This document shows positions 23,735 to 35,500 of a stretch of DNA of 64,000 nucleotides, one piece after another (the stretch's first letter is position 1; every line of letters begins with the position of its first letter). The notes under the pieces were generated by a model. It saw nothing but the letters and a program-made list of their open reading frames with translations. It did not search any database and was not told where the DNA came from. Source of the stretch: Bryoerythrophyllum caledonicum (Eukaryota; Streptophyta; Bryopsida; Pottiales; Pottiaceae); contig OZ020518.1 in NCBI GenBank assembly GCA_963971425.1, positions 3,856,263 to 3,920,262 on the forward strand. The letters run 5' to 3'. A program made the translations under genes and the position numbers.

Positions 23735-25517
23735 ATGGCTCCGAAGGTAGTGAAGAGCAAGGAGCTTGTGCGGGGCATCGGCCGCAACGGCAGGTCCAAG
23801 ACGTACCACAAGCGGGGGCTGTGGGCTATCAAGGCCAAGAATGGCGGCACCTTCCCCACGCACCAGAAGGCCGCGGCTGCTGCGGCGCCCGCCGTGCGCG
23901 CCCCCAAGTTCTACCCCGCGGACGACGTGAAGAAGCCGCTGCACAAGAACAAGGTCATCAATGCGCCCCGCCTCAGGTGCGTTAGGGTTCAGGTTTCTGC
24001 GTCTCCTTGTCCGGAAATCTCTTCGGTTTGCAAGGAATGGAGGCCGTTGTTTTCTCGTACCTTTCTTGGTGGCTTGATGAGGGCTTAGGGTGTGGATTCT
24101 GAGCTTCGTTTTGGAGTTTCTGCGACGTGCATTCGTTTGGGGGATGGATTAGGGTTTGGGTTTGCTCCATGTTTTGGAAGATGGTGATGCGATTGAGATT
24201 TGGACGTGTGTTGTGACGTTTCTGCGACGCGTATGTTTTGGAAGGTGGTTTAGGGTTTTGGGGAGTCCTGCAGTGTTGTGGAGTTTTTTTTTCCTTTTTT
24301 TGTGTTGAACGATCCTTTGCTGTGGTGCAGGTCTAGCATCAGTGCGGGCACCGTTTTGATTTTGTTGGCTGGGCACTTCAAGGGCAAGCGTGTGGTGTTC
24401 CTGAAGCAGTTGGAGTCTGGGCTTCTTCTGGTCACTGGTGCGTAATACCTCCACGCACAATGTCGTCTAATGGTTTCATTTTGTAATTAGCAGGTGGATT
24501 TCGGGTAGAACGTTATTGCTCATGATCACTGAAGCTTGTTACATTTCCAGCATACTTAGGCAGATCGGTATCTTTGGTGGATGGGATAGTTGGTTTGGAT
24601 AGAGTTCCATGATTTCTAGAGTGCATCTCTAGGTGTCTTTGTGGTCTGAATCTCTATTTTCTGAATGAAATACTATGACAGGGCCATTCAAGGTGAATGG
24701 TGTGCCTTTGAGGAGAGTGAACCAGGCCTACGTGATTGCGACCTCGACCAAGGTTGACATCTCGTCCGTCGATGTGGCGAAGTTCTCCGACGCCTACTTC
24801 AAGAGGGAGGTGACGAAGAAGAAGAAGGGAGAGTCTGAGTTTTTCGAAGCTGAGAAAGAGGTAACATCTTAGTCACTTGTGAAGTCACCCAAAGTTTGAA
24901 TAAGACACTGCCTCTTTAGACTACTCCGTCCTCACTCCAAATAGTTTTTAGATCAAGAGAAGAGCTTGGTAAATATATCCTGCAGTGAAGGCAATGGAAG
25001 AGTTTGATGGTCTCTGAGCTGAAGTCAAAGTAGTTGTAGTCTTCTCAAAAGAGTCCGCTCTGTAGACCACTTTTTTCACACGTTAATAGATATTAGATAA
25101 AATAGAAGAGCTTGGTGTTCTTATCCTTCAATTCAGTCAGTGGAAGAGTTCGATGGTTGCTAGACTCAAATCAACGTAGCTCTACCCATCTTTGAGAGTG
25201 AAGAAAGCAGTTCACATGAGATCAACTCTCATGAATCTCAGTACCATAGTTTAGATCAATTGATAACTATTAAAATGAAAGAAGAGGCAGTATCTTCCTC
25301 ACACTTGAGGTGTCTTTACAAACAACACTTTAAATCATGTTATGTCCTGGTATTGCAGAAGGAGGAGGCGTCCATTCCAGAGGAGAAGAAGGAGGAGCAG
25401 AAGGCAATCGATGCCAAGCTGATCCCTCTCATTGAGGCAGTTCCGGAGCTGAAGACGTACTTGAGCGCCAGGTTTAGTTTGAAGTCTGGTGTGAAGCCCC
25501 ACGAGCTTGTGTTCTGA
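23735..25517 (+). CDS. RPL6: 60S ribosomal protein L6 (eL6), copy 2
   Basis: Exons 23735-23976, 24331-24437, 24682-24860 and 25359-25517, with exactly the same exon lengths as copy 1 (242, 107, 179, 159 nt) and an identical 228-residue product. Differences in the coding part are synonymous, for example in exon 1 around 23780-23825. The telo-box (23633-23641) and pyrimidine-rich leader are kept, so this copy is probably expressed too. Role: structural eL6 of the cytosolic large ribosomal subunit. Identity across exons together with near-identity of intron 1 argues for a recent duplication or gene conversion. No lesions are seen. Confidence 0.95.
24878..25325. mobile_element. Intron MITE, family 2, in RPL6 copy 2 intron 3
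   Basis: Same element and position as in copy 1 intron 3, so it predates the duplication. Left end GTGAAGTCACCCAAAGTTTG; degenerate inverse at tcttcctcacacttgaggtg. More diverged from its twin than the exons are. Confidence 0.55.
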
Positions 25518-25800
25518 GCAACCACAATTTGTTGTGAGTTATGTAAAGCGGCTAATCGGTGATAATTCAAGTCACCTCTCTGATGTTTCAGCACAAATCC
25601 AACTTTCATGCATGCTTCTGAAATGTTTTGACTAGTAAACGTGAACATTTATTTCATCCATCGATTGTTTGAGGATTATTCATCATATTGTAAGTCACAT
25701 GTGGAGTGAAGGTTTCCATTCTCATATGGACTTTAAGGGATGAGATTTTTTTTCTGGCATGAGTTGTACTTCAAATTGCGCTTTTGTTTACAATGTATAA

Positions 25801-26577
25801 CTTGTTATCAAATGACATGGAGGGCCTTGAAGATAAGGAAATGGTACAAACGAGTATCAGGATTCAGGAGGGATACCAAAAATATTTATACATTGCACAT
25901 AAGATCAGTTCTCATCGGTCCGCGACAGTCGTTTCATCCAGCTTATTCTCCGGGAAAGATTAGTCGGAGTAGCCGGCCTGAACACCCGTTCTGTCCCAAA
26001 TCCAACATCTACCCTTTCTGTATATTTCCGGGACGACAATCCATTTTTGTGCTACATACAGGCGGCTCTAGACGCGCTGATGGGGTTTGGTCGCCCGACT
26101 CTACCTCAAGGAACAGACGACTGTGCACGTTCACCGCCGAAAACCTCAGCAACCTGCGAGATCCGCCCATCGACTCCTGCAACATCTATATACTTTCCCT
26201 GAACCTGAACGATCTCGGTTGCGCTTGAAACGCAACAATACGGTGCAGAATTGTAGTAGGTTGAAGCAGTCTTTGTAAACCAGTAAAGCTTCTGAAGAAA
26301 CTTGTTGACGAGTGAAAGAGGTAGAGTGGGTGTTGGCTGAATTGGAGGGATGGTGGCAAAGATTGTGATGTAATTTTGATGTGGGTTTATGTCATGTGTT
26401 GGATGCGTGTTCTAATTTGTTTGAGAGGTTGGATATGGCTGTGATGACTTCGGTGGTCATTTCGAGGGACGGTGTATTTTGTGTCTTGGTGTGGATTTAG
26501 GGTTTAGGGTTTTTGATCCGAGATGAGTTTCTTGCTGACATGGTTTTCTGTTCCCCCAGACACAAGAGTTTGGAGCT
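25801..26577. promoter_or_regulatory. Spacer and promoter of the following gene
   Basis: No coding signal I can support. At 26497-26514 there is a double telo-box (ttagggtttagggttttt) about 65 bp before the next start codon, as in many plant housekeeping promoters. Confidence 0.45.
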
Positions 26578-28502
26578 ATGGCGTCCTACTTCAACTGGGC
26601 CGGTGGACTCTTTGGGGGACAGCCCAACCCCGACCTGCAATCTTCAGGCATGCTCACCAAAGACCAGCTTCGGCAACTGTTCCGAGACTTCTCCAACGCT
26701 CTTGATCAACCTGGTAAGCATGTTTTTTTTGGTAGGGTTACACATCCTTCCACACGTACACTTATACATACAACCGTGCTTACATTTTCAGATATCTATG
26801 TATGTGGACTGATATTATTGTGCTTCTCTGTAAACAGAGGCAAAACGTCGCATTTCAGAGGCTGTCCGGGCGAAACAGGTGATTTTCGTCTGCAACTCTT
26901 TGGATATGTAGCCTTGAAGATGTGATGGCTGCAAGTATTTGATATGTCGTAATCTTTGAATGTATGTGGTTAAAAAAGGATCCATGATTTGTTGCAGGAA
27001 GCAGTGAATGTGACCACTGAGATTCAGGAGGAGCTGTTTCTCAAGATGGGTGTAGGTGACCTTCCTTTTCATCTTCTCTTCTATTTATCACCCATGCGTA
27101 GGGCTAAGTGCATTGTTTCTGTACATGTTCGATTCATCCAAGAAAGTATGGTATTAGTCACCTCTTTTTACTAATGTTTAGAGGTACTAATGCTGACTCG
27201 CATGTTTGTTGGAATTAAAAGTTTTTTGTGAAGTTACTCAAAGTTTTAGTAAGATACCATCCTCTTTTGCTTTTTTGCGCATTCAAAATAGTTTCTAGAT
27301 GCTGTTTGATTATAATCCTTCGATGGAAGAGCTTGATGGTCTTTAAACTCAAGTCAAAGCAGTTTTACTTAAAGAAGAGATCAGCAATGAATATTTGCTC
27401 TGTCAGTTAATAAATTGAGAACTACAAGTAAGAGGTGATTTATAATTTACAAAATGATAAAAAGGGGTATTTCATTCAAACATTGGGTGACTCTACAAGT
27501 AACTCTACAATCTAGTTGGCTAATGATCTGTCCTTCGCAGAACCGAAGTTTGGAATCGACTGCTTGGGAAAGGTGAACAGTGTCTATGCGAACGACCGTG
27601 AGTTGATGGTCCAGTTCTATCAATTTGTGTCAAGGTACGTCCATCATCAAGAAATGATTTCTCTTTGGAAACAACATTCAAGATAGGGTTTGGACTGTAT
27701 ATTTAGGACCATCATCTGAACGCCTCTGATTTCTGGTTAGAGAGGAGATGGCTTGTGAAGAGGCGGAATTAGGGCCGGAAGCGTTTGCTCGGAAAATGGA
27801 GGACGTCAAGAAAGTTCAGCAACAGGTTAGTTCCAAAACTGGTTTCAACAATCTTCCAGCGTGAAATATCAATGTGATAGGTGTTGATCACATGAAACTT
27901 TGTGTTTTGTGCAGCAAATGGGCATGCTGCAGCAGATGCGGAGCATTCCTGTGGATCAGCAACAAGCTGCTTTCCAGAGTGTAAGTATCACACACACACA
28001 CACAGTGCCTCTCACATACTAGTAAAAGTCATGACTCAAAGTTTCAATAAGATACCCCTGATTTTGACTACTCTTTCCTCACTCGAAATAGTCATTAAAC
28101 CAGTAGAAGAACTGGGTGGTCTTTCAAGTGTAATCCTCCTTGTTAGTCTCTAGACTGAAGTCAAGGTAGAAAAGTTTCTGCCAAGAATATAAGCGCCCTT
28201 GAGCTGATTCGAGAATTACTTAGAGATGGTTTGAATGAGAGAAAAAAAAAGGGTGTCTCCTATTAAACAAGCGACTGTACTTCTACCTTGGTGTGTCTCA
28301 TTTCTTACATTTTGTGCAGTTGCAAGCAAAGATGCAGGAGGCGCAAAGCTCAGGTGGTGCAGCCATGACTCCGCAAGAGGTTCAGGAGTTCTTTGCACGC
28401 CAACACCAGGCCCACCAACCCAAGGACAATCAACACAGCAGTGGTGGTGCGTCAGGAACTTGGTCCGGGCCTCAACCTTCCTTGCATCAACGACACTTGT
28501 AG
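26578..28502 (+). CDS. Conserved-looking seven-exon gene, function unknown
   Basis: Exons 26578-26713, 26838-26878, 26998-27055, 27541-27634, 27741-27825, 27915-27980 and 28320-28502 join in phase to 220 codons plus stop. An alternative exon 3 donor at 27050 would drop two residues (GV before EPKFG). The protein begins MASYFNWAGGLFGGQPNPDL, has a helical middle (ALDQP, EAKRRISEAVRAKQEAVNV), the segment EPKFGIDCLGKVNSVYANDR followed by a Glu-rich stretch, then a Gln/Met-rich region (QQQMGMLQQMRSIPVDQQQA) and a polar tail. It has no signal peptide or membrane span. I do not recognise a named family; clean splice sites and phase say it is real. Introns 3 and 6 each carry a family-2 MITE. Telo-boxes upstream suggest broad expression. 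Confidence 0.8.
27226..27500. mobile_element. Intron MITE, family 2, with clear TIRs
   Basis: The best-preserved ends of the family. Left GTGAAGTTACTCAAAGTTTT..AAGATACC and right GGTATTTCATTCAAACATTG..GTGACTCT are inverted relatives of about 28 bp. Length about 275 bp. In intron 3 of the unknown gene. Target duplication not resolved. Confidence 0.65.
28030..28290. mobile_element. Intron MITE, family 2, in intron 6
   Basis: Left end GACTCAAAGTTTCAATAAGA, interior GACTACTCTTTCCTCACTCG and AAGAACTGGGTGGTCTTTC as in the other copies, right end degenerate (gggtgtctcctattaaac). It lies just before the exon 7 acceptor and leaves the polypyrimidine tract intact. Confidence 0.55.
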
Positions 28503-28983
28503 AACCATGAAAGCTGTCAATTCTATGTCCCATTTCATATTTTTGGGCCTATCCATGAACAAGTGAAGTTCTAGTCTAGAGACAATGTAGGTAGAAAGAT
28601 GTTGAATAGATACAGAATGGATAGCCTTTTGAAAGAGACACTTGAATGGATAGCACCTTTTGAAAGGTCTTGAATGGATAGGTATGGAAAGATGTTGCTT
28701 TGTTTGTTTGTTGATATCTTCTACTCTTTTTTCAAAAGCATTACTAAGTTCAAAGCGACTTGTTTATGGTCCATGGTGTTGCTCTATATAGGTTCTTATC
28801 CTCAACTTCTCATCAAAGATCTTTGTGAGAGCATCCATAGTACATCTTGGAGGTTTGCCCTACATCAAAACCCATGTATTCAGTTTGAACTTTGTTTTAG
28901 ACATTTTTCTTTCATGGTAGTTTGTCATGGTTATAGATTTGTGTATTTTGCTACCACATTTCTATTTGTTTGTTGATTGGATA
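28503..28983. other. 3' UTR and spacer after the unknown gene
   Basis: AT-rich with a short imperfect repeat (gaatggata, 28612-28680). No gene. Ends at the TTAA (28984-28987) that marks MITE copy B. Confidence 0.5.
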
Positions 28984-28987
28984 TTAA

Positions 28988-29240
28988 CCCCTAAATTACC
29001 AAGAGTCCCCTCGGGGGACTCTTGAAGGTTTAGGTAGTTTCCTCCTATGTCAATTTATAACATCATTTTTGGAAAATTTTACAGTAGATGGACATTACTA
29101 AATGCTTTGTGTCAGTCCAATTTTTTCCTAAATCCAACATTTCATGAAAAAGTTATAGGGTTTTGAAGTTTAAATTGGGAGAGGCAGGTTGAGCAACTAA
29201 CTCCAAAAGCTTTTGCTAGGACACTCTATTGAATGTGAGA
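28988..29240 (+). mobile_element. TTAA MITE copy B, left part (split by the LINE)
   Basis: Starts after TTAA (28984-28987) with CCCCTAAATTACCAAGAG and runs to the LINE target site TTGAATGTGAGA (29229-29240). It continues at 43461. The two parts total 907 bp (253 + 654), matching copies A (925), C (893) and F (927). Confidence 0.75.
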
Positions 29241-29430
29241 AGAAGAAGAAGAAGAACGCCGGTTCCCGAAGGGAACCGGCGAGAATAAAGTGTCTGTTCG
29301 TTCCATTGCTAAGACCATGCCCACCGGACAAGGAATCAACGAACTGGAACTACTTCCCCCTTTCGAGGGTAGACACTATGTAACGAGTAGCCAGAAACCG
29401 ACCAACCACGACCAAACTAACTAAACAACC

Positions 29431-29486
<56 letters not shown>

Positions 29487-29527
29487 AAATAGGCAGCCAA
29501 TCATAAAGAGACAGAGTGGCGAAGTTC
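29241..29527 (-). other. LINE 3' UTR: T54 tract, terminal hairpin and (TTC)5 tail
   Basis: In the sense strand after the ORF2 stop come 54 T residues (29432-29485 read as A on plus). Near the end is a perfect hairpin of two 11-nt arms (CGCCGGTTCCC / GGGAACCGGCG) with a UUC loop (29257-29281). It is followed directly by five TTC repeats (29241-29256) and the target duplication. A stem-loop followed by a short repeat tail is the kind of 3' end that stringent LINE reverse transcriptases recognise; that role here is inference. Confidence 0.8.
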
Positions 29528-32500
29528 CTACGGGGGGTCTTGCCTATCAGGGAGGACTTGGTTGTTTTCGATTTTGCGTTTATGCAGTAAGATAGACATG
29601 GCATGTTGAATAGCGATGGTGTTGATATTTTTAAAGGTGGTTTTAATTGTATCAATGGGTATCTTGAAGGTATCTTCGAGAGTTTTCATAGATGGGATAA
29701 AGGTGGTGGCACGAGCGCCGGATGTGATAACAATAAGGGGGTCCACATTCCAGCCGAGGGCAATGATGTCGTTTATCAGGGGTTGGTATTTATCTATTTT
29801 GTTTTGTATTGTTTCCGGGGAGAATCTATCGTTGCAATATGTAAATTCGATGAATTGAATGGTGTAGTCTTGGTTGATGTTCTCGGGTGGTGGGTCGTTG
29901 TATGGTAAACCTTTGACACAAAGGATGTCCGGTTTGAGCCTAGCATTGCAATGACATCTTTGGGTCATACATGAGCATGGAAGTAGCCATGGGGGGACCG
30001 TGTTTTCTTGTGGATTGCTATTAAAAGTGCCGGCGTTCATAAGTATGAAACATCTCGATTTATTATAGGAGGTGATTAGTTTTCGGACTTCCCATACCGC
30101 TTTGTTATGTCTTTTAACAATTAGGGAGTGTATGTGGTGGTTTTGGCATTTGAGTAGCACATGAAGCCATGTGTCGGGGTCCGTTGAGGGGCATATGGGG
30201 CATGTTACGGATGGGAATCTTTCTATTCCAAAGAAGAGTTGTTTGCGAGCGTTTCCCATGTACTGACCCGTACGGAATTTGATGAGGCACGTTATTTGTG
30301 AGTCTGAGATGATGGGGTTTTTCCAAAAGTTTGTAGAGAGTTCATTGTCTATGTCGTTATTGTTAGTCCATTTTTCTATGTTAGGAATATTTTCTGAGAT
30401 TGCATCCAGGTTGTTGTAGAGGTCTTGTTTTTTGAGATATTTGCCCAGAAATCTAATTGGGCCTTTGTCGGGGGTATCTTCTTTGGAAGGCCAATCTTCT
30501 TTTTGAAAGTAGTATGGGGTGGCATGAGCATGTTCGTGAGGGTCTTTGGCGTTTTTGTGTGTTTTTTCTCGGCCTTCTTTTGCAAGTTTGTCTGCTTGTT
30601 CGTTGCCATTAATGTTGGCATGGGCTCTGACTTTGTGAAGGGTTGTGATCTGTGTACGTTCTTGTAACATTTGTACCATTGATGTTAGTATGGTTTGGTC
30701 GGGGTGATTGTTGTGAAGGGTTGGGTGTGTTATTTGAGTGTTTAGTAGGTAGAGCGCATTTATACAATCGGTGAATATATGTGCAGGTTCATTTTTGTAT
30801 TTTGTTGTGATGATTTGTAGTGTTTTGTGAATGGCCATGAGTTCTGCTCTGAGGATATTTTGTAGTCCATGGAGTCTTTTGGCTAGTTTAATTTCTTTGG
30901 TAGAATTATATATGCCATAGCCAGCTCTTTCTCTTCGCCAAGAGCCCGGGCTAATTTGTTCCGGTGGTTTAAAGGAGCCGTCGGTGTAATAACTGTATGC
31001 GGGGTTAAATTTTGGTGTGGTATGAGTTGGGTAGTCTGGGAGAGGGGGAGGTATGACGGAGTAGTTTAATGTGTTGTTGTCATAGTTTAATTTTGACCAT
31101 TTTTTACTTTTGTTTACGGGGGTTTGTATGGGTGTTGGTGGGGCCGGTTTTGTGTATGGTCGTTGTATGGCTAGATTGTCTGTTATGGAGGTAAGTTCCA
31201 CAAGTTGTTCTAGGGAGCCCAGGTTTTGATTTTGATGATGGACGCATAGTATTTGTAATGTAGATGGCTCTATTCGGGGTTTTTTTAGCTCGGGTGGGAT
31301 ATTAGGTTCTTCGTATGGTATTGTGTCTGCTTCGAATAATGCAATGATGTGGGAATCTGGGAATGGGTTTGAATGTTGGTTGTTGTTTTGGTACCAATTG
31401 TTGTTCGGTGTGACGATGATTGTTTTTGTGTTATTTGGATCGTGTTTGGCGGCAAGTCTAGCCCAATGTATGGCTTGTTCTATGTCTTTCTCGTTGTGGG
31501 GGTGAGCTATTCCATTTCCGATCCATTTGTGTTCAAAGGCCTTGCCTAGGGATCCAAATATTTTGTCTCTTTCGTACGGTGAGTAGAATTTATTTAGTTT
31601 GGTAGGACATGTGATCGGGGAGGAAAAGTATGAGTGTTCGATGTTAAAGGATGATATTAGTGAGTCTAAAATGGGGGTGGGTATTGTGTATTGCGCATTT
31701 TTGAGGGGGTCAGTTTTTGGTATTCGATATTTATATCTTTGGTAAAGCCATATTAGTTCGGTTTCAAAGGGTTGGGTTGTTGGTTCAATGTTTGTAGGGG
31801 TTTGTAATTTTGTATGATATTGGTTCCATAACCATTGGAGCCGGGTAATGGGTATGGTGTGTAAATGTCGGCCGTTTTCTTCGTATAGATGTGCTTGATT
31901 GTTATCTATTTGAATTGTGTTTGAGGATGTAAGGATATCATTTTCGGGGTTGCATTCTGTTGTGTAGATGATTAAGAGTGGGATAATTATGGGTGGCGTT
32001 ACGGACCTTGAATCTGAGGATTGTTCTTGTGGATGGTGGGCAAGGATGATATCTGAGTATATTTTGTTTTGGATCTTTTGGTAGTATTGTTTTAATTTTT
32101 CAGTGTTATGTGTGGAGGTATTGGTGTCATGCCGTGGAAAAAGGTCTCTTTGGGGGAGCCATTTATTGTATGTATTATCATTGTGTTGCCATTGGCATAG
32201 ATATTTTGTGTAGTTATTTTGTATGTTATTTGTGTCTGTGTGTTGGATATGTTTATGGTTTATGATATTATTAATGGGGTATGTGGTAGGGTTTTTGGGG
32301 ATGTATGTTGGGGGGCGGGGGTGGTATGTATGTGGAGGGTTAGGGGGATTGGTTGGTGTGGGAATATTTCTTGGGATGATGTTATTGTTGAGGGTGATGA
32401 ATGGATCTTTAAGTGTATGAGAGTATGGGTGTATGTTGCAAGGAGTTTGACATATAGTGGGGCATGTTATGTGGCAAAATAGTTGTTTAGCAACACTTAG

Positions 32501-35500
32501 GGCACTCTTTATTAGTTTAGATGGGGTGAAGTGGTAGGTTTTGAAGTCCTCATTGTTCATGATGTGTGTACCGTTAGGTAAGGTAATTTGGTTTAGTTCA
32601 AAAATATTTTTTGAGAGGAGTTTTTGTAGAAGCTTTTGGGAGAGTTGGGCATTGAGTGTGTTGTGGTTTAGTGTTTCTTGTTGCCATAGTGTTTCAAGTG
32701 TTGTAGGATTAGTGAGGAAGTTTGGGAGTGTGCTTTTAAGGTGGACTTTGGCTATATGCTTTAATAAGAAGAATGTCCGTGTTATTGGTGATCTTATACA
32801 GTCGCTTTTTTTAATTCTGGGTATGTTTTCGGCGCCTCCGTATTGGGCGAGGATGTAATGAGTTAATCCATTATAAATTTTTCCAAGTCTTCCTTTATCG
32901 TTTAGAGCATTTTGCAGTTGTTCGCCTATACATCGGAGGTATGCGTTTTTGAGGGAGAAAGCTTCAAGTCCAAATAGGTTATGTGGTAGTTGGGTTATTG
33001 CGTTTGACATACATTTTGGTAATCCACATATGGTTTTTTGTATGGCTATTATTTTTTTATCAAGTTTTTTGATAGCTGGCATAGAGTATGGTACACCGTA
33101 GAAACTGTATGCCACACCTGGGCGTAGTACGGTATCAACCATTTTTATCTTTTGTTTCATGGTGGCTGGGCATGTTGTTAGTTCTTTGCATTGTTTGATG
33201 AGTTTTGTCGTTGTGGTGTGGATTTGGATTTTCCATTTTAGTGAGGGAACAAGGTTTGTGCCTAAGTATATGTATGGTTCATTTTGGTGTAGTATGGGGA
33301 TCGGTTGATTGCGGTAATTGATGTTCGAGGCTTGCATTAGGGCTTTGAAAGTGGTAGGATTCAATTTGGATTTGTTTGGGCAACCGGTAGCGGCACATTT
33401 TGGAACACCTACGTCCATGCCGGCCCATTTACAATATCTATCAATTTTGTTTAGTTGTATTTGGATTGATTTGATTTTGTTAGTTATGGTGGCTAGGTCA
33501 TCCGCGTATGCGGCAGAGTTTATTATGACCTGTGATGTGCCAAAAGTGTATCCGTAATTTCCTCTTTCTAGCCATCTGAGTAGTGGTTCTAGAAATATAA
33601 TGAATAGGTATGGGCTGAGGGTATCCCCTTGTATAGTTCCTCTTTGAATGGGTATAGGTTTTGTTTTCCCAAAGTGTTCACCGGTATAATATGTAGATGA
33701 TTTAGAGTAGATGTTTCCAACAAGTGTAGTTGCATCTTTTGGGTAACCAAGGTCCATCATTATTGCTAGAAGTCGGGCATGGTCAATTGAGCCAAAGGCA
33801 TTTTTGAAGTCCACGTATAGTATGTATATATCTTGGTTAGTAAACTTTGCGTCTTCTAGTGCGGCAATTATAGTTTGTATTTGTCGTGCGGTACTTCTCT
33901 CTGCTCTAAATCCTTCTTGACTATCATGTAGGATTTTGAATTTTTCGCCGTATGAGGATAGTATAGAGGTGAGTGTACTAGTAAAGAGTTTATATATTGT
34001 GTTAGCTAGTGCAATTGGTCTATGGTTGGGTAGTATGGACGGGTCGCCTTTTTTGTATAGTAGAATTGTTGTACTTAATTTCCATGAGTTTGGTATCTGT
34101 TTTTGTTTATAGCAGTGGGAGAAGAACAGAAATAATAGCTTATGAAATCTTGGAGGCATGTTTTTTAGTATTGAGTTTGGTATGCGGTCTGGGCCTGGGG
34201 CTTTATTATTTCCAAGATTTTGGAGGCATGTGTCGTATGTGGCTCTGTTGAGGTATTTATGAAGTGGAATTTTTGGTTCGCCCCGTTTGTCAAGGGTATA
34301 TCCGTCCAGGTCGTGCCAAGGGTATTGGCGTATTGCACATGTGCATTCTATTGTATGTTGTGGCTGGTAATTACATGTTGGTACTGTTGGTCTATTGGTT
34401 TTTGTTTGTTGGTTGAATATTTCATTCGCAATGTCTTTGGGGCTAGTTAGAATATTATTATATTGATCTTTGATACAATCCATTGGTGGGGATTCAAGGT
34501 TTTTAAAGACTTTTTTGTTAATTTTTTTGGGGCTGATTTCGTATAGGTGTCTGTATTTTGAGATGGCTTTTTTAATGTTTTCTTTTGTGTATTTTGTGAT
34601 TATTTTCCGGGCTTGTATGTTGGCATTTTTTGCAATTATCGCGATATCTTTTATCCATGTATCGTGGGGAAGGTCCGGAGGCGGCGGGGTAGGGATTTGG
34701 ATGTGTTGTATAGTTAGTAGTTCGTTGTGTATGGGGTGGTTACGCCATTGAGGGTTGTTTTTTACAATTCTAATGGTTTTACGTATGGTATGGTATGTGG
34801 TTAAGTATTGTTTCCAAGTTTTAGAAAGTTTGCGGGGTAGATACCCGCCTTGTTGAGAGGTTCTGTTTGTCATTTGGGGTATTGGGTGTGCTCTACAAGT
34901 TTGTTCTAGTGTATCAGAGATTTTATTGATGAGTTTGTCTAGAGAGTGGCATGCTTCTTGCCATTGTGCTTGTGTTAATTGACTATTGATTTCAAGAGTG
35001 TTTATGAGGGAGTCTATTTGTACGGTGTTTTCTTCGAAGAATTTTGTGTTGAATTTTTCTATGTTGGTTTTTGAGATGGGGTTGAGTATGCGTATAATGT
35101 CTTTGTTTGGGATTGTAGGAGTTCTACTAATAAGTGTGTTATTTGGGATGTGCAGTTGTACGGGTGAGTGGTCCGAATTGAGAATAGTATCTTTGTTTGT
35201 TGTGGCGGTGTATTGTGTGTTGTTGTTTGTATTTATATAGAAACCATCTATTAGACTCCAATCACTATAATTGTAGCCACCTTGTCTAGAGAATTGTGTA
35301 TCGGTATTGATGTAAGTGAAGTTTAAGTTTTCTGTGAAGCGGCGCCATTGGTAATCAATGTTTTGAGGGGGGTTGTGGTGGTTTCCATTTTGGCGGCCAA
35401 TTAGCGCTATGTCTCTATTGAAGTCTCCACATAATAGGTATGTATGATTGGGATGATTATTAATATGGTTTGTAATAGTGTTTTGTATATCTAAGAGAAA

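Larger units (their letters stand above)
23490..25800 (+). repeat. Segmental duplication carrying RPL6 copy 2
   Basis: Matches 2390-4726 in the same orientation, including promoter, all introns and 3' flank. Intron 1 is almost identical in both copies, while intron 3 and the promoter differ by scattered substitutions and short indels. The copies are about 21 kb apart with retrotransposons between them. Confidence 0.9.

Noticed and set aside
26497..26514. Interstitial telomere repeat (TTTAGGG)
   Set aside because: Only two units, placed just upstream of a start codon; this is a telo-box promoter element.
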